From Methanomicrobiales archaeon (lineage in GTDB: Archaea > Halobacteriota > Methanomicrobia > Methanomicrobiales > JACTUA01): 16,127 nucleotides of DNA. This document shows positions 9,301 through 14,557 of this stretch, one piece after another. Every line of letters starts with the position of its first letter. Position 1 is the stretch's first letter. A model generated the notes under the pieces. That model saw only the letters and a program-made list of their open reading frames with translations. It did no database searches and had not been told where the DNA came from. The position numbers were made by a program, and so were the translations under genes. The stretch is taken from positions 1 to 16,127 of the forward strand of contig JAJRDC010000004.1 of NCBI GenBank assembly GCA_028678635.1, read 5' to 3'.

Positions 9301-9717
9301 CCCATGACGCCCATCACCGTGCTGGATACCGGGGCGGCGGCGGGCAATGCCAGGCTTCTCCTGGATCACCTGCGTACCGAGGACGAAAGTGGGCTTGCAC
9401 CGGTAATCCGTGAGAATGCGCCCTTCACGCTCAAGTGGACGCTGAACTACTCGGATACCAATCCCAATGGCAAGGCGAACCTGAAAGTCGAGGTCTATGC
9501 CACTGATGGCCGGATATATCATGTGGAGGTAAATTATCCCGATGAGAGAAGCCCCACAAATTCGGAGGTCGAGTTATTCATGCCCTGGGCGGGGCTCGAA
9601 CAGGGGTTCTACGAAGTGAAGGTCAAGGCGTACGGTACCGGGAACAGCGCGCTGCCTGTCACCTGGCCCTTCGAAGTAAGGAACATGGGTGAACGGTCGC
9701 AGATCATCATCCGCTGA
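6349..9717 (+). CDS. Large secreted vWA-domain protein with Ig/Big-1-like domains and intact MIDAS
   Basis: This encodes 1122 residues. ATG 6349 is chosen because it gives a signal peptide with a basic n-region (MRLSR), a hydrophobic core and cleavage near TGTALT. A GTG at 6313 would lie within the promoter, and ATG 6364 is a possible alternative. Residues about 25-500 form several Ig-like or beta-sandwich modules. One, near VTYTVLDANGFPAEAAEI, and another, near VTGRVADPKGNPIKNEKVTF, resemble invasin-type Big-1 domains. The vWA domain (about 505-880) has a complete MIDAS: D517-R-S519-G-S521, T601 and D633 of TDG. About 165 residues inserted after TDG hold eight cysteines and many Trp/Tyr. A post-vWA domain and a C-terminal beta-domain follow, ending SQIIIR. 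No transmembrane anchor or sorting signal is seen, and there are many N-glycosylation sequons. It is paralogous to the preceding gene across the vWA and post-vWA regions. Metal-dependent adhesion at the cell surface is likely but inferred. Confidence 0.9.
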   Translation: MRLSRMCWILVALVLLTGTGTALTLKTSGPDWLVAGGGAGSLSLEISGGSGPFTISAAPATPLLCTVTPDNPFTSTSNKPPAFQVIPTEKSGICEIDVKVMDVDGKIATSKYFQKIDHTTPTFSNPDLPARATVGTIVPVSIWLEDTFHNRVDNRNIVENVSFYTGGKSGFVSGPSAKNSEPRLQSAIVPVDANGYATVYYYVGEYESGNYIWAVSPPRAEPNPWYIIIYGALGGTPVSLFSQISPETGSSHWVYADGSSVFTVTYTVLDANGFPAEAAEIIGKTSDGRNFDLITNEMGQASYFYGPFSSPRQYTITAALRNNTSVTVKDTLESIAMGPDHLVATANPPSLPSLEVSSSSFSHVTGRVADPKGNPIKNEKVTFQITGVTSTKPMKAQPYLTETTKSKNKYYQGSPVTVTTNNDGNAIVAFIPGEFAKSVTDKDYDPMANGTATVKVVWGSKTETVKLTFQRTAYLFLETNVVEQTVKVGEYFDVTVNVTGDGKMLRKNPVEVMLVTDRSGSMQDYKLQGQTRFYWVKQASQDFLRFMNPSVDKVGLVSYHTWATRDADLTSDFTSLGKSIDNLTVPAPNGWVPKKGPVRLTNMREGLFNATSYLKNYGSKDANVTKAIVLLTDGVWNWGGNPIAQGRGYPERTRLVVWEDWDWGQNCSLGSRCLNTYHTEPLYWPGLPSFHMYTYYNPELYKNRDGTGPVMDNPGSTIYTGNVREPVTRPGGLNEMSGYLCHPRVPVDQNNGPDWAWFMCTKDENCGGTIGCEYSKYWIDICDGTCANTEQNMAIFAKNNNIRVYTITYAETYDGSDGSTTYPAVEKVLKYISETTGGKYYHAATGDELSTVYEDIALDLIKDAGLDLDISADSSTVDEIQTGDSLEGAGVFDYVELRDKSTVTTKWEKGKVNPIEGPAWSSSKNEWEASHKIGFKDISSLKIGQTWQMKYRLKALKAGTYNVFGNASFLNWTDWQGYPQSIGFPMTPITVLDTGAAAGNARLLLDHLRTEDESGLAPVIRENAPFTLKWTLNYSDTNPNGKANLKVEVYATDGRIYHVEVNYPDERSPTNSEVELFMPWAGLEQGFYEVKVKAYGTGNSALPVTWPFEVRNMGERSQIIIR

Positions 9718-9733
9718 TCCCCGTATTCCCCCG

Positions 9734-9739
9734 TTTTTT
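9734..9739 (+). terminator. T-tract terminator after vWA gene 2
   Basis: A run of six T lies 17 nt after the stop codon of the second vWA gene, in the 55-bp gap between convergent genes. This fits archaeal T-tract termination. The opposite gene ends at 9773, and no clear T-tract for it is seen in the gap. Confidence 0.5.
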
Positions 9740-9772
9740 CGGTATCGTCCGGCACTATCCTCTCGGTACCCT

Positions 9773-10420
9773 TTATTCCAGCAGCACGAGGCCGACGGTG
9801 TGGATATCCCCGTGGATGATCTTCCCGTACTCCAGGTCCCTGCACGGGATGGTGGAGAGGTCCCATCCCACCTTCCTGGCCGTCGCAAAGACGTCCATCC
9901 CCACCGCCTCCATGGAGGGCCGGACCAGGTCCTTGTGCCTGCAGAGGCGCCGCACGGACTCGTCCACAATCCCCTCCATCTCCTCGGCCACGCAGTGCTC
10001 GTGCTCGCAGAAGATGCAGGGGTAGGCGCCGAAGCCGAAGGCCTTGTAGTACCCGTCGTAAAAGGCCGTCTTCTCCAGGAGGTGGGTGGTGGTATGGGAC
10101 CAGAGGATCAGGTCCCGGTAGAACGGGTGGAAGTCAACGGGGATCTCCTCGGGTTTCAGGTCAGGGTGGCCCGGGATGCCGTCAAAGCGGATCAGGATCC
10201 CGGTGTCGTACTCCGCCACCATCCTCCGGGTCTCTGACGGGGTGGGGGTATAGGGAGGGCAGGAGAGGTGTTTCCCGTAGCCCTTGCATCCGAACCGGCA
10301 CTTGAACCTGACCCATTCAGCAACCACGATCTCCGATGCCGGGATTCGCGTAACGCGGGCACCCTTATCGGCAGCGAACCGGGTGAGCTTCTCTATCTCC
10401 TGATCAAGCGGGGGGACCAT
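9773..10420 (-). CDS. DUF2284 family predicted metal-binding protein
   Basis: This encodes 215 residues from ATG 10420. That start places GGAG 10 nt upstream; ATG 10429 would add three residues. The N-terminal half has FKCRFGCKGYGKHLSCPP, the signature of DUF2284, in which clustered cysteines are predicted to bind metal or an iron-sulfur cluster. A second cluster, YPCIFCEHEHC, follows near residue 140, with a further cysteine in LCRHKDLVRPSMEAVG. The last of these is typical of the family, whose members end with a segment about maturity of the chain and a hydrophobic strand (here VGLVLLE). The family is common in methanogens and anaerobic bacteria; no biochemical function is established, and corrinoid or redox links are speculation. 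There is no signal peptide, so it is cytoplasmic. It lies 92 bp downstream of ribL on the same strand, with a T-rich tract (about 10455-10465) between them, so separate transcription is possible. Confidence 0.85.
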   Translation of the reverse strand: MVPPLDQEIEKLTRFAADKGARVTRIPASEIVVAEWVRFKCRFGCKGYGKHLSCPPYTPTPSETRRMVAEYDTGILIRFDGIPGHPDLKPEEIPVDFHPFYRDLILWSHTTTHLLEKTAFYDGYYKAFGFGAYPCIFCEHEHCVAEEMEGIVDESVRRLCRHKDLVRPSMEAVGMDVFATARKVGWDLSTIPCRDLEYGKIIHGDIHTVGLVLLE

Positions 10421-10512
10421 TGCCACCATGCTCCATGGAGGGATGGGGCAGCGGAAAGAAAAGGATTGCGGGAGAATCCGGTCCGTGCACGCGGAGCATG
10501 GGAACCTCCCCG

Positions 10513-10938
10513 TCACTCCCGGGATCGTATCTCCAGGATCCGCTCCACGATCTTCCGGGAGCTGCAGATGGGATCGCCCTGGTACTCCCCGATCCGGACC
10601 ACCCGGGCCCGGATGCCCCGTTCTGACAGCGCTGTGGCGAGGCGGGACTCCTCGAAGTGCTGGTTGAATCCCAGCGTGATGACGGCAGGCTTGATCTCCT
10701 CGATGGGTCGGAACATGTCCACCGGATCCCCCAGCCGCGCGTGGTCCACGATGCGGAGGGCCTGGACCACCCGCAGCCGCTGGTTCTCGGGGATGACGGG
10801 GGGAGGCTTGTGCCGGACGTTGGCATCACGGGCCACGATGACGTGGAGCTCGTCCCCCAGCTTCCGGGACTCCTCAAGGTAGTAGATATGCCCGGGGTGC
10901 AGCAGGTCAAAGGTGCCCGTGGCCACTACCCGCTTCAC
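10513..10938 (-). CDS. ribL: FAD synthase (FMN adenylyltransferase), archaeal RibL type
   Basis: This encodes 141 residues from GTG 10938, which has a near-perfect GGAGGTG Shine-Dalgarno five nucleotides upstream. An upstream ATG at 10983 would add an unlikely Pro/Gly-rich extension. It belongs to the nucleotidylyltransferase superfamily: VVATGTFDLLHPGHIYYLEE carries the HxGH nucleotide-binding motif (H14-P-G-H17). LGFNQH near residue 95 corresponds to the family's LGYDQ motif, and CSSRKIVERI near the C-terminus fits the ISSTxI-like region. Archaeal RibL transfers AMP from ATP (or CMP from CTP) to FMN to make FAD, and the characterised enzyme from Methanocaldococcus is of similar length. FAD supports redox enzymes in the cytoplasm. 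The start overlaps the stop of the JAMM protease gene by 4 nt (GTGA), so the two are co-transcribed and probably translationally coupled. A related glycerol-phosphate cytidylyltransferase activity cannot be excluded from sequence alone. Confidence 0.85.
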   Translation of the reverse strand: MKRVVATGTFDLLHPGHIYYLEESRKLGDELHVIVARDANVRHKPPPVIPENQRLRVVQALRIVDHARLGDPVDMFRPIEEIKPAVITLGFNQHFEESRLATALSERGIRARVVRIGEYQGDPICSSRKIVERILEIRSRE

Positions 10939-11312
10939 GGGACCACCTCCAGCGGGAAGGGCTGCCCGTCGGCCGTGAAGCACCGCCAGCTGCCGCGATC
11001 GTACGGCGGCCCTAGGATCAGGTGGTACCGGCCCACGGTAGGAAAGAACCGGAGGTCGGCATCAGAGGGGAGGAGCACCCCGTTGGGATGTGAGTGGGCG
11101 GACCCTGCGATGTGGGTGTCCAGGGGCATCAGCTCGAAGTGGAGGGAGGCAGACTCCGGGGTACTCTCGAACGGAAGGAAGGTGAACTCCCGGATCACCC
11201 CATCCTCCTCCCGGAGGACTGCCACGAACTCCCTGCCGTGGGAGGCATCCACCTCCTTCGCCGTGGCGAGCAGCCCCCGCAGGAGATCCTCCGCGATACC
11301 CCGGATCTTCAT
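10935..11312 (-). CDS. JAMM/MPN+ metalloprotease (Mov34/PAD-1 family)
   Basis: This encodes 125 residues. The full zinc-protease JAMM motif is visible: a glutamate at E28 (HGREFVAVL), then AHSHPNGVLLPSDAD, which is HxHx(7)SxxD with H73, H75, S83 and D86. The fold pattern (MKI... start, FLPFES, LMPLDTHIAGSAHSHP, GRYHLILGPPYD, SWRCF) closely follows the small stand-alone archaeal JAMM proteins such as the structurally known Archaeoglobus one. Archaeal JAMM proteases cleave ubiquitin-like SAMP modifiers from their targets; in Haloferax this also feeds sulfur-carrier recycling. That activity is inferred here by family. The ATG at 11312 directly follows a GGGGG run rather than a spaced Shine-Dalgarno, so the gene may be leaderless. 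Its TGA overlaps the GTG start of ribL (GTGA at 10938-10935), making a two-gene unit. Confidence 0.88.
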   Translation of the reverse strand: MKIRGIAEDLLRGLLATAKEVDASHGREFVAVLREEDGVIREFTFLPFESTPESASLHFELMPLDTHIAGSAHSHPNGVLLPSDADLRFFPTVGRYHLILGPPYDRGSWRCFTADGQPFPLEVVP

Positions 11313-11411
11313 CCCCCGGTCATTGGACCGGGAATGGTATGAAGGATTGGGTGTGGAACATGCAGAATCATCGTCCCAAGGAGAGAGAGGAGGATGGTCC
11401 CTTCTTGATGC

Positions 11412-11444
11412 GGGAGGGGGCGCTTGCCCCCCCCGGTCCCTCCC
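11412..11444. repeat. Compound GC hairpin 1
   Basis: GGGAGGG (11412-11418) is complementary to CCCTCCC (11438-11444). Nested inside, GGGGGC (11416-11421) pairs with GCCCCC (11426-11431) around a GCTT loop. The two stems overlap by three bases, so they compete or adjust at the junction. Either strand could fold. Confidence 0.5.
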
Positions 11445-11517
11445 TACGACAGGAGGATAAGTGTGTTGACCGGTTCAATTTCCCCGAAGCTGGTCCGATC
11501 CGGATCAACCGACAAGG

Positions 11518-11563
11518 GGGACGCCCACGCGGCGGGGGGGGCGGAGCCCCCCAGGAGCGTCCC
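11518..11563. repeat. Compound GC hairpin 2
   Basis: An outer stem, GGGACGC (11518-11524) with GCGTCCC (11557-11563), encloses a perfect inner stem, GGGGGGC (11536-11542) with GCCCCCC (11546-11552), around a 3-nt loop. It lies 72 bp past the stop codon of the upstream minus-strand gene, so it could mark that transcript's 3' end. Its design mirrors hairpin 1, about 75 bp away. Confidence 0.55.
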
Positions 11564-11634
11564 AGCAACAGTCCACAAATTCAGTACACCGATCAGTCGA
11601 GACCCATGTCCGAGCCGAGTGGTACCGTGCTTGT

Positions 11635-13056
11635 TTAGAACTCACCGTCCTGTTCGAAGGAGCGGCCCAGGCGGATGGCCAGGCCGGCGCGGTACATCTC
11701 CATCCCCAGGTATGCGGCATGATCCAGCCGCGAGACCCTGCCTTCCGCGATCAGCGTGTGGAGCACGTCCTGCCACCGCTTCCCCCGGATGGCGGTGCCG
11801 TTGTGGACCGCCACGATCTCGACCCCCTCGATCCCGATCCGGAAATTCCCGCAGGGATCGTACTCGATCTCCCGCGGCATGGAGCGAGCCTGCTCCTGCC
11901 CGGTGTACGAAAGCGGTGGTTCCCTCCGGCGGCGCTTCTCTTTCAGGATCAGGAGGGAGATCCCCAGGTCCTTGGGGTACGGCCGGTCCCCCATGAGGGC
12001 CATCATCTCGGTGGCGCGCCGCATCTCGGCCACCGACCCGTGCGTCTTGTCCGAGTGCTCACTCGTGAAGATGATCGCAGCCCCCGCCTCCCTCGCGAGC
12101 CCGGCCAGCACCGCATTGACACCGGGGGAATCGGCGTCCAAGAGCTCCACCACGTTCCCTGCACCGAAGAAAAGCGGGTAACCCAGGTCCCGCGCCCTTC
12201 GGATCGCCGCGAGGGATGCGAGCAGGCCGGATCCGACAGGCTGGAGCAGGGGGTCGGCGATGAGGCAGGAGATACCCGAGGCCCGGGCTGCGGCCAGGTT
12301 GCCGGGAAGGCCCGCCGCCCCCGGGACGACCACGGCCGCGGCCCCGCTTTCTGCCACGCGGGGACCCACTGCCGGGATGTTCCCGTCGTGGAGGGAGAGG
12401 ACCAGGTCTGCACGGAACAGTGCAGCCCGGATCAGGTCCGGATCCTGGGTATCCACCGAGAGAGGCTGTTCCAGATCCTGGACCTCCCGGAAACACCGTT
12501 CCACGTCCCCCGGCGTGGCGTCGAATCCGAATCCCAGGTCCACGATGTCTGCCCCACGGCTGAAGAAATCCTCTGCCCGGGCCCGCAGGTCAGGTTCCCG
12601 GTGGGCATCCATGATCTCGGCGAGCACCTTGATCCGGGACCCTCCGCCGATCTTCACGCCCCGGATCAGGATCTCGGGGTCCGCACCCGCTTCCATCGTG
12701 ACAAGCGTGCGGGATGCCTCCTCTGCCCGGCGGGCCGCCAGGAAATCGTCCGCAGGGACCGTCCGGGAGAGGGTCACGCCGGGGAGCAGGGGGAGAACGA
12801 GCGTGAGATCCGCGGCGTGTCGGGGCCCCCGGAAGACGGGGACGCCGGTCTCCCGCTCCACCGCCTCGAAGGAGGCCGTGCACATCCCCGAGACCAGCAC
12901 CATACCGTAGGACCTCTTCTTCACCAGGGCCAGGAGCCGGGCGGGGGTGAGGAACGAGGCGATCTCCCCGGTGACCACCACGTCGGCATCGTACCCCCGG
13001 GCAGACTCGCGGACGATGGTTTCGGTGGCGGTACCGGTGGGGAGGAGGATTCGCAT
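11635..13056 (-). CDS. Dihydropteroate synthase-like protein (archaeal/methanogen type)
   Basis: This encodes 473 residues from ATG 13056, with GGGAG 5 nt upstream. Three parts are visible. The N-terminal domain (1 to about 115, MRILLPTGTATETIVRESA) is the extension characteristic of the archaeal dihydropteroate-synthase-related family (DUF6513 type). A TIM-barrel core (about 130-370) contains ADIVDLGFGFDATP and PLSVDTQDPDLIRAAL, which match dihydropteroate synthase strand motifs (the SVDT segment). The C-terminal domain (about 385-473, with EIEYDPCGNFRIGIEG) corresponds to DUF4346. The family is near-universal in methanogens. It was long assumed to join pterin to a p-aminobenzoate derivative in methanopterin synthesis, but that assignment is unproven, so the exact reaction is left open. 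The protein is cytoplasmic. It diverges from the PHP gene across 44 bp. Length and domain order look complete. Confidence 0.85.
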   Translation of the reverse strand: MRILLPTGTATETIVRESARGYDADVVVTGEIASFLTPARLLALVKKRSYGMVLVSGMCTASFEAVERETGVPVFRGPRHAADLTLVLPLLPGVTLSRTVPADDFLAARRAEEASRTLVTMEAGADPEILIRGVKIGGGSRIKVLAEIMDAHREPDLRARAEDFFSRGADIVDLGFGFDATPGDVERCFREVQDLEQPLSVDTQDPDLIRAALFRADLVLSLHDGNIPAVGPRVAESGAAAVVVPGAAGLPGNLAAARASGISCLIADPLLQPVGSGLLASLAAIRRARDLGYPLFFGAGNVVELLDADSPGVNAVLAGLAREAGAAIIFTSEHSDKTHGSVAEMRRATEMMALMGDRPYPKDLGISLLILKEKRRRREPPLSYTGQEQARSMPREIEYDPCGNFRIGIEGVEIVAVHNGTAIRGKRWQDVLHTLIAEGRVSRLDHAAYLGMEMYRAGLAIRLGRSFEQDGEF

Positions 13057-13065
13057 AGAGCTCCC

Positions 13066-13072
13066 TTAATAT
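13066..13072 (+). promoter_or_regulatory. Probable TATA element of the PHP-truA unit
   Basis: TTAATAT is centred about 31 bp before the ATG at 13101, which would give a very short leader. It supports ATG 13101 over the in-frame ATG at 13071, which would overlap the element. It sits inside the 44-bp divergent gap. The element is weak. Confidence 0.35.
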
Positions 13073-13100
13073 GCGGCAGAAGAAAAAAGGATCTCACATC

Positions 13101-13766
13101 ATGCTCCGCTGCGATCTGCACGTCCACACGGACGCCTCCAGAGACGGCGAGAGCACTATCGAGGACATCCTCAGACGCGCCGAGGCCCAGGGCCTGGATG
13201 CCATCGCCATCACCGATCATGACACGCTTTCAGGCGTGGCCCGTGCCCGCGGCACGGAGAGCCGCGTCATCGTCATCCCGGGTATCGAGATCTCCACCCG
13301 GCAGGGGCACCTGATCGCCCTCGGGATCTCCCGAGCGATCCCCCCCGGCCTGGACGTCATGGAGACCATCTCCCTGGCCCGGGATCAGGGGGCCGTCACG
13401 ATCCTGCCACACCCGTACCACATGTGGCGCCACGGGGCGGCCCGGCGCGCCCATCGTGCTCCGGGAGCCGTGGATGCCATCGAGGTCTTCAACAGCCGGT
13501 ACATCGTGGGCTCGGCGAACCGGAAGGCCGCGAGGGTGGCCCGGAAATTCCGGAAGCCCGTCGTCGGCGGGAGCGATGCCCACAACGCCCGCTACGTGGG
13601 ATTCGGGTACACGCTGGTGGCCGCCGAACCCACGGTCCCGTCCATCCTGGCCGCCATCCGGGAAGGCCGCACCGCTGCCGGCGGGCGGATGACCCCGCTC
13701 CGGACCTATTCGCGCCAGTCCCTCCGGAGTGCCTGGAAGAGGGTGAAACGGCGCATCCGCCGATGA
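13101..13766 (+). CDS. PHP-domain metal-dependent phosphoesterase
   Basis: This encodes 221 residues from ATG 13101. The PHP metal-site motifs appear in order: DLHVHTD (H7, H9), AITDHDTLSG (D39, H40), PGIEIST (E63) with H70, ILPHPYH (H104) and GGSDAHN (D159, H161). These residues normally bind a two- or three-metal cluster that hydrolyses phosphoesters. The protein is a stand-alone PHP domain, shorter than the bacterial RNase AM/YciV type (about 280 residues) and with no polymerase attached. The substrate cannot be told from sequence: nucleotide, oligoribonucleotide and sugar phosphates are all possible. The C-terminal tail is very basic (WKRVKRRIRR), which would suit nucleic-acid contact. 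Its TGA overlaps the ATG of truA (ATGA), so it is the first gene of a coupled pair with a tRNA-modifying enzyme. An earlier in-frame ATG at 13071 would add ten residues but has no Shine-Dalgarno. Confidence 0.85.
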   Translation: MLRCDLHVHTDASRDGESTIEDILRRAEAQGLDAIAITDHDTLSGVARARGTESRVIVIPGIEISTRQGHLIALGISRAIPPGLDVMETISLARDQGAVTILPHPYHMWRHGAARRAHRAPGAVDAIEVFNSRYIVGSANRKAARVARKFRKPVVGGSDAHNARYVGFGYTLVAAEPTVPSILAAIREGRTAAGGRMTPLRTYSRQSLRSAWKRVKRRIRR

Positions 13767-14557
13767 GGCTCGCCCTCCGGCTCTCCTACCTGGGAGACCG
13801 GTTCTTCGGTTCCCAGCAGCAGGTGGACGAACGGACCGTCGAGGCCGAGGTCATCGCGGCCTGCCGTCGGCTGGAACTCTTCAGCGACTGGAGGGAGGCA
13901 CGGTTCGCCTTCGCCGGACGGACGGACCGGGGTGTCCATGCCCGCGGCCAGGTCTGTGCTTTCGATACCCCTGTCCCGGAGCGGGCGCGGGAGGTTCTCA
14001 GCCTCCAGCTCCCCCGGGACATCTGGTGCACCGGGATCGAGGAGGTTGCCGCGGAATTCCACCCCCGCCACGATGCCCGTTCCCGGACCTACCGCTACCT
14101 CTTTTCAGACCCGGGCCTGGACATCGCCGCCATGGATAAGGCCGCAGGCTCCTTCGTGGGCCGGTTTGACTATTCGCGGTTCGGGCGGGTGGAGGGAAAG
14201 AATCCCGAGCGGATGGTGCTCTCTGCCCGGGCATTTCGGGAAGCGGGATTTCCCGTCTTCGAGGTGAAGGCATGGTCCTTTCTCTGGCAGATGGTCCGAT
14301 CCATGGCCGGGGTGCTGGACCAGGTGGGGAGGGGGGAGGCCGGCGCGGAACGGATCAGGGAACTGCTGGCCGGGCCCTCCGGCCCCCGGGTGCCGCCCGC
14401 GCCTGCTGAGGGTCTGATCCTCTGGGACGTGGACTGCGGCATCACCTTCCGGGAGCTGCCTATCGATCACCGGAGCCTGGACGCCCTGACCTTCCTCCAG
14501 CGCCACCACGCCCTGATGGCCCGGATCTGCCAGGTCCTGCAGGAACGGCCCGGCTAG
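13763..14557 (+). CDS. truA: tRNA pseudouridine(38-40) synthase TruA
   Basis: This encodes 264 residues from ATG 13763, which overlaps the preceding stop by 4 nt. It begins MRLALRLSYLGDRFFGSQQQ, the TruA first-strand pattern (Y-x-G-x-x-F-x-G-x-Q). The catalytic aspartate is D55 in FAGRTDRGVHARGQV, where TruA proteins have GRTDxGVHA. Further family blocks are FHPRHDARSRTYRYLF, GRFDYSRF and SFLWQMVRSMAGVLDQVGRG, the last being the conserved RNA-binding and active-site helix. TruA converts uridines 38-40 of the anticodon stem to pseudouridine and acts as a homodimer in the cytoplasm. The length fits archaeal members. The gene ends at a TAG that shares the CTAG at 14554-14557 with the stop codon of the convergent lipoprotein gene. 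No truncation or missing motif is seen. Confidence 0.93.
   Translation: MRLALRLSYLGDRFFGSQQQVDERTVEAEVIAACRRLELFSDWREARFAFAGRTDRGVHARGQVCAFDTPVPERAREVLSLQLPRDIWCTGIEEVAAEFHPRHDARSRTYRYLFSDPGLDIAAMDKAAGSFVGRFDYSRFGRVEGKNPERMVLSARAFREAGFPVFEVKAWSFLWQMVRSMAGVLDQVGRGEAGAERIRELLAGPSGPRVPPAPAEGLILWDVDCGITFRELPIDHRSLDALTFLQRHHALMARICQVLQERPG

Larger units (their letters stand above)
11313..11634. other. Intergenic region rich in GC hairpins
   Basis: This 322-bp gap lies between two minus-strand genes. Apart from two compound hairpins (listed separately), it contains an imperfect inverted repeat, GTTGACCGG (11465-11473) against CCGGATCAAC (11500-11509), between them. No coding sequence is convincing. 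A 99-codon plus-strand frame across it has no family motifs, no good ribosome-binding site and runs through the hairpins. Possible identities are terminator sequences of the dihydropteroate-synthase-like gene, a dispersed palindromic repeat element, or a structured untranslated or non-coding RNA. Confidence 0.5.

Noticed and set aside
10421..10516. N-terminal extension of the DUF2284 protein to 10516
   Set aside because: It would overlap the end of ribL, has no Shine-Dalgarno, and adds a sequence unlike the family; ATG 10420 is well placed after GGAG.
10939..10983. An upstream ATG (10983) for ribL
   Set aside because: The GTG at 10938 has a strong GGAGGTG site and starts right at the first conserved strand; the upstream extension is Gly/Ala/Pro-rich and lies in the JAMM gene.
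11339..11638. A 99-codon plus-strand frame in the hairpin-rich gap
   Set aside because: It is low-complexity Gly/Pro-rich sequence produced by the GC hairpins, with no motif and no good ribosome-binding site.
11719..13314. A 531-codon plus-strand frame opposite the dihydropteroate-synthase-like gene
   Set aside because: It is a long antisense frame caused by high GC; it shows no conserved motifs, while the minus strand has a full three-domain protein with a Shine-Dalgarno.
13424..13762. An N-terminal extension of truA to 13424
   Set aside because: It would overlap the PHP gene almost halfway in another frame and encodes no TruA sequence; ATG 13763 begins at the conserved first strand.
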